A DNA stretch of 38,165 nucleotides, from assembly GCA_025934755.1 (NCBI GenBank), contig JAICWQ010000009.1, positions 1 through 38,165 of the forward strand, given 5' to 3'. This document shows positions 1 to 9,111 of this stretch, piece by piece (the stretch's first letter is position 1; every line of letters starts with the position of its first letter). Under the pieces are notes generated by a model. That model worked only from the letters and a program-made list of their open reading frames with translations. It was not told where the DNA came from and did no database searches. The position numbers and the translations under genes were made by a program. This DNA is from Chthoniobacterales bacterium. GTDB taxonomy: Bacteria; Verrucomicrobiota; Verrucomicrobiia; Chthoniobacterales; UBA10450.

Positions 1-5
1 AAACC

Positions 6-93
6 TGGCGGATGGGGAGGGATTCGAACCCTCGGTACCTTTCGGTACACACGCTTTCCAGGCGTGCACAATCGACCACTCTGTCACCCATCC
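6..93 (-). tRNA. tRNA-Ser (anticodon GGA), CCA encoded
   Basis: Reverse complement GGATGGG...CTGGAAAG...GGTTCGAATCCC...CCCATCC-G-CCA; paired acceptor stem, T-loop TTCGAAT, long variable arm (TACCGAAAGGTA), anticodon GGA. Confidence 0.95.
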
Positions 94-147
94 AGTCGCA
101 AGGCCGACAATCTATCGCGAAATTTCGATAGTGAAACTTGGAGCTCG

Positions 148-831
148 TTACCTGCGGCTCCGCCGTTCCAGAATCTGAAGTTCCTGGCGCAACTTCGCTA
201 CGCTGCCCTCCGGCAACACTCCGCGAAAATTCACATTTGGATACACCAGACAGTCACGGCCGAGAATCGAGCCGGGATTAATCACCGCGTTGCAGCCAAT
301 CTCCGTTCGATCGCCGACGATGGCGCCGAACTTGGTGAGGCCGGTCGCCATGTTGCCTTCTTTCGCTGCGACCGCGATCTCGCTGTGATCCAGTTTCACA
401 TTCGACAGGATCACGCCGGCCCCCAGATGGGCTTTGTAGCCGAGAATTGAATCGCCGACATAATTGAAATGCGGCACCTGGGCTTCGTCGAAGATGATGC
501 TGTTCTTGAATTCGCACGAGTTGCCCATCACCACGCCATTGCCTACGACGACGTTCTCGCGCACGTAACAGCCGCTCCGGATCTGGCAGTTCTCGCCGAT
601 CCAGGCCGGGCCTTTCAGTACCGCCCCTTGCTCGACTACGGTGCCGCGGCCGACAAAAACGTTGGCGCTGATGAACGGCCGGCCGATGAGATCGCCAAGC
701 ACTGCCGGTTTCAGACGAAACTGCAAGTAGCTCGCGATCTGCTTGAGCGCGTTCCAGACGTATTGTTGATCTTCGAACAACTTCGGATGGGCCGTGTGTT
801 CGAGGCTTAGTATTTCTGCGGGCGCAAACAT
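148..831 (-). CDS. Left-handed beta-helix acyltransferase / GlmU C-terminal-like protein
   Basis: Hexapeptide-type repeats (ISANVFVGRGTVVEQGAVLKGPAWIGENCQIRSGCYVRENVVVGNGVVMGNS). Confidence 0.8.
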   Translation of the reverse strand: MFAPAEILSLEHTAHPKLFEDQQYVWNALKQIASYLQFRLKPAVLGDLIGRPFISANVFVGRGTVVEQGAVLKGPAWIGENCQIRSGCYVRENVVVGNGVVMGNSCEFKNSIIFDEAQVPHFNYVGDSILGYKAHLGAGVILSNVKLDHSEIAVAAKEGNMATGLTKFGAIVGDRTEIGCNAVINPGSILGRDCLVYPNVNFRGVLPEGSVAKLRQELQILERRSRR

Positions 832-834
832 TTT

Positions 835-2259
835 TTATTTCGCGCCGGCGCGTCGCGTTATTTTCTGCCCGTCCTTGGTATCGCGCGCTTCCCAGCCGAG
901 CGCATTCAACTGGTCGCGCAATTCATCGCTTTTCTGAAAATCTTTTGCAAGCCTCGCCTGAGTCCGGTCGTGCGCCAGTTTTTTCACTTCTTCAGGCAAC
1001 TCCGTGTCGCCGGCCTCGAAATCGAGCGTGTCGTTGATCCGGTTCCACCAAGTCAGCCAGGCCGCGGCAGTGTTCGCATCCAGCTTCTTTTCGTCCATTG
1101 CCCGGTTGGTTTCGCGAATGGTTTCGAACAAGAACCCAAGCGCGGCCGAAATGTTCAAATCATCATCCAAAGCTTTCTCAAATTCCGAATCTTCCGTTGA
1201 GCGTTGGACGTTGGGCGTTGGGCGTTGAGAATTTTCTTTTTCGGTAATCTCGCGCAGTCGTTCCACCCAATCGTCGATTCGACCCAGCGATTCCCGCGCC
1301 TCTTTCATTCCGTCCCAGGTGAAATTCAACTGCGTCCGATAATGGACCCGCATCAGCGCGTAACGCAGCTCGCGTCCGGTGTACCCTTTCCCAACCACAT
1401 CGGGCACGGTGTAAAAATTCCCCAGCGACTTCGCCATTTTCTGGCCGTCGACCAGCAGGTGGGCGCAGTGCAGCCAATAGTTGACGAACTTTTTCCCGGT
1501 CACGCCTTCGCTTTGGGCGATCTCGGCTTCGTGGTGGGGGAAAATGTTGTCGACACCGCCGCAATGAATGTCGATTTGATCTCCGAGCAGTGCGGTCGCC
1601 ATCGCGCTGCACTCGATATGCCAGCCCGGTCGCCCCGGTCCCCACGGCGAATCCCATTTCACATCGCCATCATCCTGGTCCCACGCTTTCCAGAGCGCGA
1701 AGTCGCCGATGTGTTCTTTGTCGTATTCATCGTGCTTCACCCGGCCGGTCGACTGCAATTCATCCAGATTGAAATGCGCGAGTTTTCCGTAGTTCGGAAA
1801 CTTATTGATCCGGTAGTAGACCGATTTGTCGTCGGCCTGGTAGGCCAGACCTTTCGAGATCAGCGCGCTGATCATCGAAATCATCCGGTCGATGTACTTT
1901 TGGCCGGTTGCGGCGGGATATTCGTCTGCGCGTTTGATTCGCAATTTCTCTGCGTCTTGAAAGAACGCGGTCTTAAATTGCCGGGTAAATTCCGGCAGCG
2001 GAACTTTCGATTCGCGAGCGCCCCGGATCGTTTTGTCGTCGACGTCGGTAATGTTCATGACGCGGTGAACTTTGAAGCCTCGGGCTTCGAGATGCCGCTG
2101 GAGCAAGTCTTCGAAAATGTAGGCGCGAAAATTTCCGATGTGGGCGCGGCTGTAGACCGTTGGGCCGCAAGTGTAGATGTCGACCTCTTTGGCATCGCGT
2201 GGTTGAAATTCTTCAACCTGACGCGAGTAGGTGTTGAAGAAGCGAAGGGCCATGGTCAC
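835..2259 (-). CDS. cysS: Cysteinyl-tRNA synthetase
   Basis: YTCGPTVYSRAHIGNFR, HCGGVDNIFPHHEAEIAQSE, KMAKSLGN motifs; start may be the internal ATG at 2253. Confidence 0.97.
   Translation of the reverse strand: MTMALRFFNTYSRQVEEFQPRDAKEVDIYTCGPTVYSRAHIGNFRAYIFEDLLQRHLEARGFKVHRVMNITDVDDKTIRGARESKVPLPEFTRQFKTAFFQDAEKLRIKRADEYPAATGQKYIDRMISMISALISKGLAYQADDKSVYYRINKFPNYGKLAHFNLDELQSTGRVKHDEYDKEHIGDFALWKAWDQDDGDVKWDSPWGPGRPGWHIECSAMATALLGDQIDIHCGGVDNIFPHHEAEIAQSEGVTGKKFVNYWLHCAHLLVDGQKMAKSLGNFYTVPDVVGKGYTGRELRYALMRVHYRTQLNFTWDGMKEARESLGRIDDWVERLREITEKENSQRPTPNVQRSTEDSEFEKALDDDLNISAALGFLFETIRETNRAMDEKKLDANTAAAWLTWWNRINDTLDFEAGDTELPEEVKKLAHDRTQARLAKDFQKSDELRDQLNALGWEARDTKDGQKITRRAGAK
1194..1228. 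repeat. Five degenerate heptamers inside cysS
   Basis: CCGTTGA GCGTTGG ACGTTGG GCGTTGG GCGTTGA, read directly. Confidence 0.9.
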
Positions 2260-2263
2260 CTAT

Positions 2264-2317
2264 GGTAGCGGCGGTTCACCGAACCGCCATTGGCGATTAA
2301 GGTCAATCGCCGCTACC
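2264..2317. repeat. 54-nt REP-like element, outer stem with two hairpins
   Basis: GGTAGC[GGCGGTT-CACCG-AACCGCC]AT[TGGCGATT-AAGGTC-AATCGCC]GCTACC. Confidence 0.8.
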
Positions 2318-2797
2318 TGTTGTCTCGATCGTCGCCACCGCCATCGCCGAAATTCCTTCGCCGCGACCAATTGGACCAAGACGCTCGTTCGTTGTCGCTT
2401 TGATGCTTACTTGGGTGTCGGAAATGCCGATAGCAGCGCCGATTCGTTTCCGCATTTCAGGAACCTGCGGGCCAAGCTTTGGCGCTTCCGCGATCACCGT
2501 CGCGTCGATGTTTAGGATTCGACCTTTCTTTTCTGCGACCATTGCGCTTACCCGTTTCAAGATCTCGATGCTGCTTATCCCGCGGATCGACTCGTCCGTG
2601 TTTGGAAAATGTTGCCCGATGTCGCCGGCGCAAATGGCGCCGAGCAACGCGTCCGCGATCGCATGCGACAGTACATCGGCATCGGAATGACCTTCGAGGC
2701 CAAGGAGGTAGGGAATTTCAACGCCGCCCAGGATCAGTTTTCGGTTCTGACTCAGGCGATGAATGTCGTAACCGATTCCGCAACGGGTCGTGCTCAC
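2303..2797 (-). CDS. ispF: 2-C-methyl-D-erythritol 2,4-cyclodiphosphate synthase
   Basis: GIGYDIHRL, LGLEGHSDADVLSHAIADALLGA, DIGQHFPNTD motifs. Confidence 0.96.
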   Translation of the reverse strand: MSTTRCGIGYDIHRLSQNRKLILGGVEIPYLLGLEGHSDADVLSHAIADALLGAICAGDIGQHFPNTDESIRGISSIEILKRVSAMVAEKKGRILNIDATVIAEAPKLGPQVPEMRKRIGAAIGISDTQVSIKATTNERLGPIGRGEGISAMAVATIETTGSGD

Positions 2798-2810
2798 GGG
2801 CTTCGCCTGG

Positions 2811-2874
2811 TTGAATCGTTGAACCGTTGAATCGTTAAATCGCGTGACCGATGTATCGATGTATCGATGTATCG
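2811..2874. repeat. Eight in-register degenerate octamers
   Basis: TTGAATCG TTGAACCG TTGAATCG TTAAATCG CGTGACCG ATGTATCG x3. Confidence 0.9.
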
Positions 2875-2909
2875 ATTGGCGGTTGGTCGTTTTACCTTGT
2901 CGTTCGCAA

Positions 2910-3656
2910 TCACAACTTGAGATCGATTACACCATTTGATGCTACGATCGAATATTTGTCTTTCATATCTTCGAGTGGTCGCAAATCCACTGTTCCGCCG
3001 GCTGTTTCCACCAAAATCCATCCGGCAGCGATGTCCCACAAACTGATTCCGCGCTCAATGTAAGCGTCGAGCCGGCCGCAGGCGACGTAAGCCATGTCGA
3101 GCGCCGCGCTGCCGAGCACGCGACATTTGCGCGCGCGATGGAGCATTGTCTCGAAAAAGGGCAGGTTTGAATCGATCGACTGGTATGTTTTCGCTAATCC
3201 CACCGAAACCACAGCCTCGGAGAGTTCGGCCCGGTCGCTCACCCGGAAAGGCTGACCATTTAAACGCGGCTTCTCGCCTTTCTGCCCGGACCAGATTTCA
3301 TCGCGCATCGGATCGTAAATCACGCCGACGATGATCTCGCCTTTCCAGCGGAGCGCGATGGAAACGCAGAAATGCGGGATTCGGTAGAAATAATTGACGG
3401 TGCCGTCGAGGGGATCGACGACCCATTGATATTCGCTCGATTGGTCGCCAACGATTCCTTCCTCGCCATAAAGCGCATGCTCGGGGAATTGGTTGAGCAA
3501 CATTTTGGTAATGAGTTCCTGGGTCTGGACGTCGATGGCGAGTTTAATATCGTGGGCGAGCGCTGCGTTAACGTGTTGGGAATGGCCAAAGTTCTTGCGA
3601 AGCGATTGTCCCGCGGCACGGGCGGCGTTCTCGGCGGCGTCGAGATAGTGTTTCAT
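2910..3656 (-). CDS. suhB: Inositol monophosphatase family protein
   Basis: WVVDPLDGTVNYFYRIPHFCVSIAL and WDIAAGWILVETAGG motifs; start MKHYLDAAE chosen, the listed ORF extends through a repeat. Confidence 0.92.
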   Translation of the reverse strand: MKHYLDAAENAARAAGQSLRKNFGHSQHVNAALAHDIKLAIDVQTQELITKMLLNQFPEHALYGEEGIVGDQSSEYQWVVDPLDGTVNYFYRIPHFCVSIALRWKGEIIVGVIYDPMRDEIWSGQKGEKPRLNGQPFRVSDRAELSEAVVSVGLAKTYQSIDSNLPFFETMLHRARKCRVLGSAALDMAYVACGRLDAYIERGISLWDIAAGWILVETAGGTVDLRPLEDMKDKYSIVASNGVIDLKL

Positions 3657-3672
3657 GAAGAGGTTGAGACCG

Positions 3673-3760
3673 TGAGGAGTTGAGGAGTTGAGGAGTTGAG
3701 GAGTTGAGTGGTTCGGCCTCGACACTTTCTTCTCAACTCCTCAACGTCTCAACTCCTCAA
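3673..3760. repeat. Octamer array TGAGGAGT x4.5 with inverted copy, forming a ~29-bp hairpin
   Basis: Arms 3680-3708 and 3732-3760 complementary at 27 of 29 positions, 23-nt loop. Confidence 0.9.
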
Positions 3761-3763
3761 GGT

Positions 3764-3798
3764 AAAAAAACCGGGAGGAAAACAAGTTCTCCTCCCGG
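3764..3798 (-). terminator. Rho-independent terminator
   Basis: Minus strand: CCGGGAGGA ... TCCTCCCGG 9-bp stem followed by T7. Confidence 0.88.
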
Positions 3799-3859
3799 GT
3801 TGAAGTTTGGGGTTTTGACTCCGAAAGATTTCCGGAATCGTTAGTTAGGCGAAGGGCGC

Positions 3860-3919
3860 TTAATGCCTTTTTCTTTTCTTCGCTTTACGTTTTGCTGCTT
3901 TCTTTTTTTTCTTAGCCAT
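3860..3919 (-). CDS. 19-aa polybasic small protein MAKKKKKAAKRKAKKRKRH (not in supplied ORF track)
   Basis: ATG..TAA on minus strand; upstream AAAGGGGGGAATAGAAGTCAATG gives an SD-like tract; strong terminator downstream. Confidence 0.6.
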   Translation of the reverse strand: MAKKKKKAAKRKAKKRKRH

Positions 3920-3999
3920 TGACTTCTATTCCCCCCTTTCAGTCCGCTTTCGCGGAGTTTTGTGAAGAGTGGAATGACTTCACTTACCGCATGAATTCA

Positions 4000-4647
4000 T
4001 CACATGATTTTCTTTGTCAAACATTTTTCACGAACATTTTCAAAAATCTTTACCAGCTCGCGCGCGATAATTTTCTTGGGCGCGCGCGAAATTTTTTGAA
4101 TTCCGCCGTCGCGAAACAAAACGGTGACTTCGTTTTCATCACTGTCGATTGCAATGCGGGCATCGTTCGCAATCATGAGGTCGCAGTTCTTTTCACGAAG
4201 TTTCTTGAGCGCGTTCGCTTCGATGTTTTCGGTTTCAGCGGCAAATCCAACTGCGATGAAACTTCGATCTTGATTGGCAATCACGGCGAGAATGTCGCGC
4301 GTCGGCGTCAGCTCAAGCGAGAAATTGGAATCGCGCTTCTTAATTTTCTGGCTCGAAACGTTGGCCGGTTTGTAATCGGCAACCGCGGCCGACATCACCA
4401 GCACGTCGCAATTCTGAGCCTGACTTCGAAGGGCATCAAACATTTCGTCTCCGGTCGAAACCGAAATGAATTCGGCCGCGGATGGTGAAGACAGGTTCGT
4501 CGGGCCTGAAACCAAAATAACGTGGTGGCCGGCTTCGATCGCCGCTTCGGCGATGGCGTAACCCATTTTCCCGGACGAACGATTGGTCAGATAGCGAACG
4601 GGATCGATCGGCTCGCGGGTGGGCCCGGCCGTGACAAGAAATCTCAC
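4000..4647 (-). CDS. coaB: Phosphopantothenate-cysteine ligase (CoaB), standalone
   Basis: VRFLVTAGPTREPIDPVRYLTNRSSGKMGYAIAEAA; GTG start overlapping the coaC stop (GTGA). Confidence 0.88.
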   Translation of the reverse strand: MRFLVTAGPTREPIDPVRYLTNRSSGKMGYAIAEAAIEAGHHVILVSGPTNLSSPSAAEFISVSTGDEMFDALRSQAQNCDVLVMSAAVADYKPANVSSQKIKKRDSNFSLELTPTRDILAVIANQDRSFIAVGFAAETENIEANALKKLREKNCDLMIANDARIAIDSDENEVTVLFRDGGIQKISRAPKKIIARELVKIFENVREKCLTKKIM

Positions 4648-5267
4648 GCGATCAAATTTTCCTGTCGGGCGAGGAGAAATTCGGCGCGAAACGCGATGTC
4701 TTCGGTTTTCCAAAGACGACCGAGTCCTTCATAGCCGCAGGCCAGCATTCCTTCTTCGGGACCGATGAAGTCAACGCCGCGTGATTTCAACGTTGCCACG
4801 TTTTCAACCGTGGCCGGATGCGACCACATTTTCCCGTTCATGGCCGGCGCGATCAAAATTGGCGCCCGCGTCGCCAGGGCGATCGCAGCGAGGGGGTGAC
4901 TGGCCAGTCCGTGCGCGAGCTCGGCGATGACGTTCGCGGTCGCGGGAGCGATCAAAAGAAGGTTGGCGCGATCAGCCAGCTGAATGTGACCGGGGCGCCA
5001 GTTTTCCTTTTCGTCGAAAAAACTCGTCATCACTGGATTTTTGGAAAGCGTCTGCAAAGTGAGAGGAGTGATGAACTCGGTTGCGTCCGGCGTCATTACC
5101 GCGAACACCTGATGCCCTTGTTTCACCAGGAGACTCGCGAGCTCGGCCGATTTGTAGGCGGCGATGGAGCCGGTCACGCCGAGCACGACTGTTTTTCCGC
5201 CGCCCCGCATGCGGACCACTTTGCGCGCGCTGGGTTTTTCAGGTTGCCGGTTCGAATTCCGTTTCAT
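4644..5267 (-). CDS. coaC: Phosphopantothenoylcysteine decarboxylase (CoaC), standalone
   Basis: VVLGVTGSIAAYKSAELASLLVKQGH, PAMNGKMW, GMLACGYEGLGR motifs. Confidence 0.9.
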   Translation of the reverse strand: MKRNSNRQPEKPSARKVVRMRGGGKTVVLGVTGSIAAYKSAELASLLVKQGHQVFAVMTPDATEFITPLTLQTLSKNPVMTSFFDEKENWRPGHIQLADRANLLLIAPATANVIAELAHGLASHPLAAIALATRAPILIAPAMNGKMWSHPATVENVATLKSRGVDFIGPEEGMLACGYEGLGRLWKTEDIAFRAEFLLARQENLIA

Positions 5268-5280
5268 CGGATATGGACGA

Positions 5281-5892
5281 TCATTTCTGGATCAGTCGCC
5301 GGCTCAAATATCGCTCGGCATTCATGATGTGTCGAAATTTCTGCAAATCTTCATCCATGGTGCGGCTGATGATGGTGTAGCGATACTTCGGCCAGGATTC
5401 CATTTCACGAATCGCGTTGCCGAGGCGGGTCTCAATTTGTTCGGGCGTTTCCGTGCCACGTTTGGTCAATCGCCGGCGCAGTTCGTCAACGTCCGGCGGC
5501 ATCAGGAAAATATCGGCGAGCGCTTGGCGAATGAATTCGTCTTTGGCGTTGCGAATGTTCTCCGCGCCCTGGGTGTCGATATCGATCAATACATCGCGAC
5601 CGTGGCGCAAGTTCTCCGCAATCGGACCCAGGAGAGTGCCGTATTGGTGACCGTGCACGGTTGCGTGCTCCAGGAACTCGCCCGCCTTCGCTCGGGCATT
5701 GAATTCGTCGTTCGATAAGAATCGGTAATCTTCTTCGTGAACTTCGCCGGCGCGGGCGGGCCGAGTTGTGCAGGATACCGAATAGATGAACTCCGACGTT
5801 TTCCGAAGCGCCTCGACCAGGGTGGTCTTTCCGGCGCCGGATGGAGCGGAAAGGACGAAAAGAATTCCGTTGCGAGTGAATCGACTACTCAA
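5281..5892 (-). CDS. gmk: Guanylate kinase
   Basis: LFVLSAPSGAGKTTLVEALRK, SVSCTTRPARAGEVHEEDYRF; likely TTG start overlapping yicC stop (ORF open to 5967). Confidence 0.94.
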   Translation of the reverse strand: MSSRFTRNGILFVLSAPSGAGKTTLVEALRKTSEFIYSVSCTTRPARAGEVHEEDYRFLSNDEFNARAKAGEFLEHATVHGHQYGTLLGPIAENLRHGRDVLIDIDTQGAENIRNAKDEFIRQALADIFLMPPDVDELRRRLTKRGTETPEQIETRLGNAIREMESWPKYRYTIISRTMDEDLQKFRHIMNAERYLSRRLIQK

Positions 5893-6760
5893 GGTTTTGA
5901 ATTTGCTCGCGAATTTTTTCCAACTCCGCCTTGCAAAGGACGACCCGCTGGGAAATGCCGGCGTCATTCGCCTTCGCGCCGAGGGTATTCAGCTCACGGA
6001 AAATCTCCTGGGTGATGAATTCGAGAGTGCGTCCGACCGGCTCGCGCCGGCGGAGGTGATGGGCGAACTGCGCGAGGTGACTTTCCACCCGGGTCAACTC
6101 TTCGGAAACGTCGGACCGGTCGGCAAAGAACGAAATCTCTTTGACCAGCCGCTCGTCGTCCGACGCGATTGGCAAACCGGCTTTTTGAATTCGTTCCAGT
6201 AAAGTAGCGCGATATTTTTTGACGACATCGGGATGGATATTGCGAATCTCCTTGATTTGCTTTCGCATTGCTTTCAGCCGGCCAATCAAATCCTTGGCCA
6301 GATGTTTTCCTTCGCGTTCTCGCATTTTGATTAGCTCATTGAGGGCGGCTCGCAGGGCGCGCTCGATCGCCGGCCAGGTCGCGCTGGAATCGAACGATTC
6401 CTCGGGCGCTCGCATAACGCCGGGCGCCTGCAGGATCGCGCCGATTGTGATTTCGCCCGGCGCGTCCAACTCCTTTTGCAACGCGCGCATTGCGTCGTGA
6501 TAGGAACGGGCAAGATCGACGTCGAGGGCCAGCTTTCTCGGCACGGTTGAGCCGTTGTGATAACTGACAACGACATTGGTGCGTCCCCTCGAAATATTTT
6601 CGTTAATGCTCTGACGAATCTGTGGCTCAAGCGAAACCAGATCCCGAGGTAGATTAATCACAATGTCGCTTTGCTTTCGGTTCACCGAATTGAGTTCGAC
6701 CGTGAATTTCGTGCCCTCGTAATCCGTCTCACCGTGACCGTACCCGGTCATCGATCTCAT
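5885..6760 (-). CDS. yicC: YicC family protein (putative endoribonuclease)
   Basis: [12 protein letters not shown]-terminus and [42 protein letters not shown]-terminal motifs. Confidence 0.94.
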   Translation of the reverse strand: MRSMTGYGHGETDYEGTKFTVELNSVNRKQSDIVINLPRDLVSLEPQIRQSINENISRGRTNVVVSYHNGSTVPRKLALDVDLARSYHDAMRALQKELDAPGEITIGAILQAPGVMRAPEESFDSSATWPAIERALRAALNELIKMREREGKHLAKDLIGRLKAMRKQIKEIRNIHPDVVKKYRATLLERIQKAGLPIASDDERLVKEISFFADRSDVSEELTRVESHLAQFAHHLRRREPVGRTLEFITQEIFRELNTLGAKANDAGISQRVVLCKAELEKIREQIQNLE

Positions 6761-7968
6761 TTCGATTTCTCCTTCAGACCGAACGCGGCCGCGGCTTGAT
6801 CAACGTCTTTGTCGCCGCGCCCGGAGCAGTTCACCAGAACGAGTTCGTTTCGTTTCATCTTTGGCGCATTCTTCACGAGATAAGCGATGGCGTGCGCGGT
6901 TTCGAGCGCCGGAATAATTCCTTCGGTTTCGGAAAGGGTCTTGAATGCGTTGAGGGCCTCATCATCGGTGGCGTAAGTATATTCTACCCGGCCGAGATCG
7001 CGTAAGTACGAATGTTCAGGGCCGACTGCGGCGTAGTCGAGTCCGGCCGACACCGAATGAGTCAGCTCGATCTGGCCTTCTTCATTTGCGAGCAAAAAAG
7101 TTTTTGTCCCCTGCAGAATGCCAAGGCGTCCGCCCTGAAAACGGGCGGCGTGCTTTCCACTGCGAATGCCTTCCCCGCCGGCTTCAACGCCAATCATTCG
7201 TACGGCCCGATCTTCCAGGAAAGGATGGAACAGGCCGATGGCGTTACTTCCTCCACCGACGCAGGCAACCAGCAAATCCGGCAATCGTTTCTCCCTTTCC
7301 AGAATCTGGCGCCGCGCTTCCACGCCGATGACGCTTTGAAAGTCGCGCACCATCATCGGGTAAGGGTGCGAGCCGAGGACGGAGCCTAATATATAATGAG
7401 TGGTCCGGACGTTGGTGACCCAGTCCCGCATGGCCTCGTTGATCGCCTCCTTGAGGGTAGCCTGACCGGCGGTCACGGGAACGACCTTCGCCCCAAGGAG
7501 TTTCATTCGAGCGACATTTAGTCGCTGCCGGTCCATGTCGACCTCGCCCATGTAAATGACGCATTCGCAGCCAAACCGCGCGGCAACTGTGGCCGTGGCG
7601 ACGCCATGCTGGCCGGCCCCGGTTTCGGCGATGATGCGCTGTTTGCCCATTCGCTGCGCGAGCAAGATTTGCCCGAGCGCGTTATTTATTTTGTGCGCGC
7701 CGGTGTGCAAGAGGTCTTCGCGCTTGAGGTAAATCCGGCCGCCGGCCAGGCGCTCGGTGAGGCGCTCGGCAAAATAGAGGGGAGTCGGACGGCCAGCGAA
7801 GTCGCGGAGCAAGGCGGAAAGTTCATCCTGAAATGCAGGATCAGTTTTCGCGCGCTCATACTCGGCGGCCAGGTCGTGCAGGGCCGACATGAGCGTTTCG
7901 GGCACAAACATTCCGCCATAGGGCCCGAAATGGCCGTGGACATCCGGCATTGTTTGAGTTGTCGGCAT
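6757..7968 (-). CDS. trpB: Tryptophan synthase beta subunit
   Basis: [57 protein letters not shown]; 4-nt ATGA overlap with yicC. Confidence 0.97.
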   Translation of the reverse strand: MPTTQTMPDVHGHFGPYGGMFVPETLMSALHDLAAEYERAKTDPAFQDELSALLRDFAGRPTPLYFAERLTERLAGGRIYLKREDLLHTGAHKINNALGQILLAQRMGKQRIIAETGAGQHGVATATVAARFGCECVIYMGEVDMDRQRLNVARMKLLGAKVVPVTAGQATLKEAINEAMRDWVTNVRTTHYILGSVLGSHPYPMMVRDFQSVIGVEARRQILEREKRLPDLLVACVGGGSNAIGLFHPFLEDRAVRMIGVEAGGEGIRSGKHAARFQGGRLGILQGTKTFLLANEEGQIELTHSVSAGLDYAAVGPEHSYLRDLGRVEYTYATDDEALNAFKTLSETEGIIPALETAHAIAYLVKNAPKMKRNELVLVNCSGRGDKDVDQAAAAFGLKEKSK

Positions 7969-7982
7969 TTGAAAGCAGAAAA

Positions 7983-8038
7983 CGTCCAACGCCCAACCCT
8001 CCTTCGCAACTACGGCGTGGCGGGCGCCCAACATCCAG
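7983..8038. repeat. Heptamer array interrupted by a 28-nt foreign segment
   Basis: CGTCCAA CGCCCAA [CCCTCCTTCGCAACTACGGCGTGGCGGG] CGCCCAA CATCCAG. Confidence 0.65.
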
Positions 8039-8041
8039 CGT

Positions 8042-9016
8042 TTAATTCAGAAGTGCAGTGATCGCGCGACGGTGGGGCGAAGGAATGGGAATGGAATCGA
8101 GATCGCGGATGGAGAACCAAGGCTCACGGCGATCCTCAATCTTGCGGCGGCGCCGGCGAAAGATGCGGAGGGTGACGCGATGATTCGTGAAGGGAAAGAC
8201 CGTTTCGTAAATAATCGCGTCGTCTTTCCAATGTCTATTGAGCGGTGGCAAGATCCACATTCCGAGCCAGCGATCCGCCGATTTTTCGAGCAGGATTTTG
8301 TCCTCTCGTATAATGAGCGCGTGGTTTTCGGTAAGCTCCTTTACTGCTGGGCGCGCGCGCTTGATGGGTAATGACTCCGGATTTTTCGCACGACAGAATC
8401 TTTTGACGGGACAGACATGACACTTCGGGTTGCGCGGAAGACAGATTAGCGCCCCGAGATCGAGAAGGGCGGAATTGTATCGAGCGGGCGATTTCGCGGG
8501 CACGAGTCTGCCCGCATGATCCCAGAGAACCCTTCGGCCCTCGGTCGAATCAATTGGAATTCGTGAGTTGAAAACCCGGCTTAAGACACGGGAGACATTG
8601 GCTTCGACAATCGGCACGCTTTGATCAAACGCGAACGTTCCAATCGCGTGCGCGGTGTATTTGCCGATGCCGGGAAGTTTCTCGATTTGGCCAAGATCAC
8701 GCGGGAAGCGACCGCGATGTTGGTTCATAACGAGTTTGGCAGCTGCGTGAAAATTGCGTGCCCGGGTGTAATAGCCAAGGCCCTGCCAGGCGTGGAGAAC
8801 ATCGCTTTCTGAGGCGCGTGCCAGGGCGGCGAAGGTCGGAAATCGTCGGAGCCAGTTCTTGTAATATGGCAATACAGTGACGACTTGCGTTTGTTGCAGC
8901 ATGATTTCGGAAACCAGAACGGCGTAGGGATTGCGTGTCGTGCGCCAGGGAAGGCTGCGACCGTTTTGGCGATACCAGTTCAGAAGGGCTCGCTGAAAGG
9001 GCCGGTTTGTTGTCAT
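8042..9016 (-). CDS. mutY: A/G-specific adenine glycosylase
   Basis: [29 protein letters not shown], Fe-S motif C-x6-C-x2-C-x5-C, C-terminal NUDIX-like region; start at MTTNRPFQ. Confidence 0.95.
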   Translation of the reverse strand: MTTNRPFQRALLNWYRQNGRSLPWRTTRNPYAVLVSEIMLQQTQVVTVLPYYKNWLRRFPTFAALARASESDVLHAWQGLGYYTRARNFHAAAKLVMNQHRGRFPRDLGQIEKLPGIGKYTAHAIGTFAFDQSVPIVEANVSRVLSRVFNSRIPIDSTEGRRVLWDHAGRLVPAKSPARYNSALLDLGALICLPRNPKCHVCPVKRFCRAKNPESLPIKRARPAVKELTENHALIIREDKILLEKSADRWLGMWILPPLNRHWKDDAIIYETVFPFTNHRVTLRIFRRRRRKIEDRREPWFSIRDLDSIPIPSPHRRAITALLN

Positions 9017-9111
9017 GTCGGGTAGGGTCGAGACAATCTCTAGATGTTTCCGGCCAGAAATAGTAAGAGATTCCTCGACTTCGCCCGCAATGACAAGAAG
9101 GTGACCGGCAC

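Noticed and set aside
1204-2268. 354-aa plus-strand ORF
   Set aside because: Antisense shadow of cysS, whose catalytic motifs are unmistakable on the minus strand.
2811-3760. Tandem octamers considered as a CRISPR array
   Set aside because: Units are 8 bp with no spacers and no cas genes nearby.
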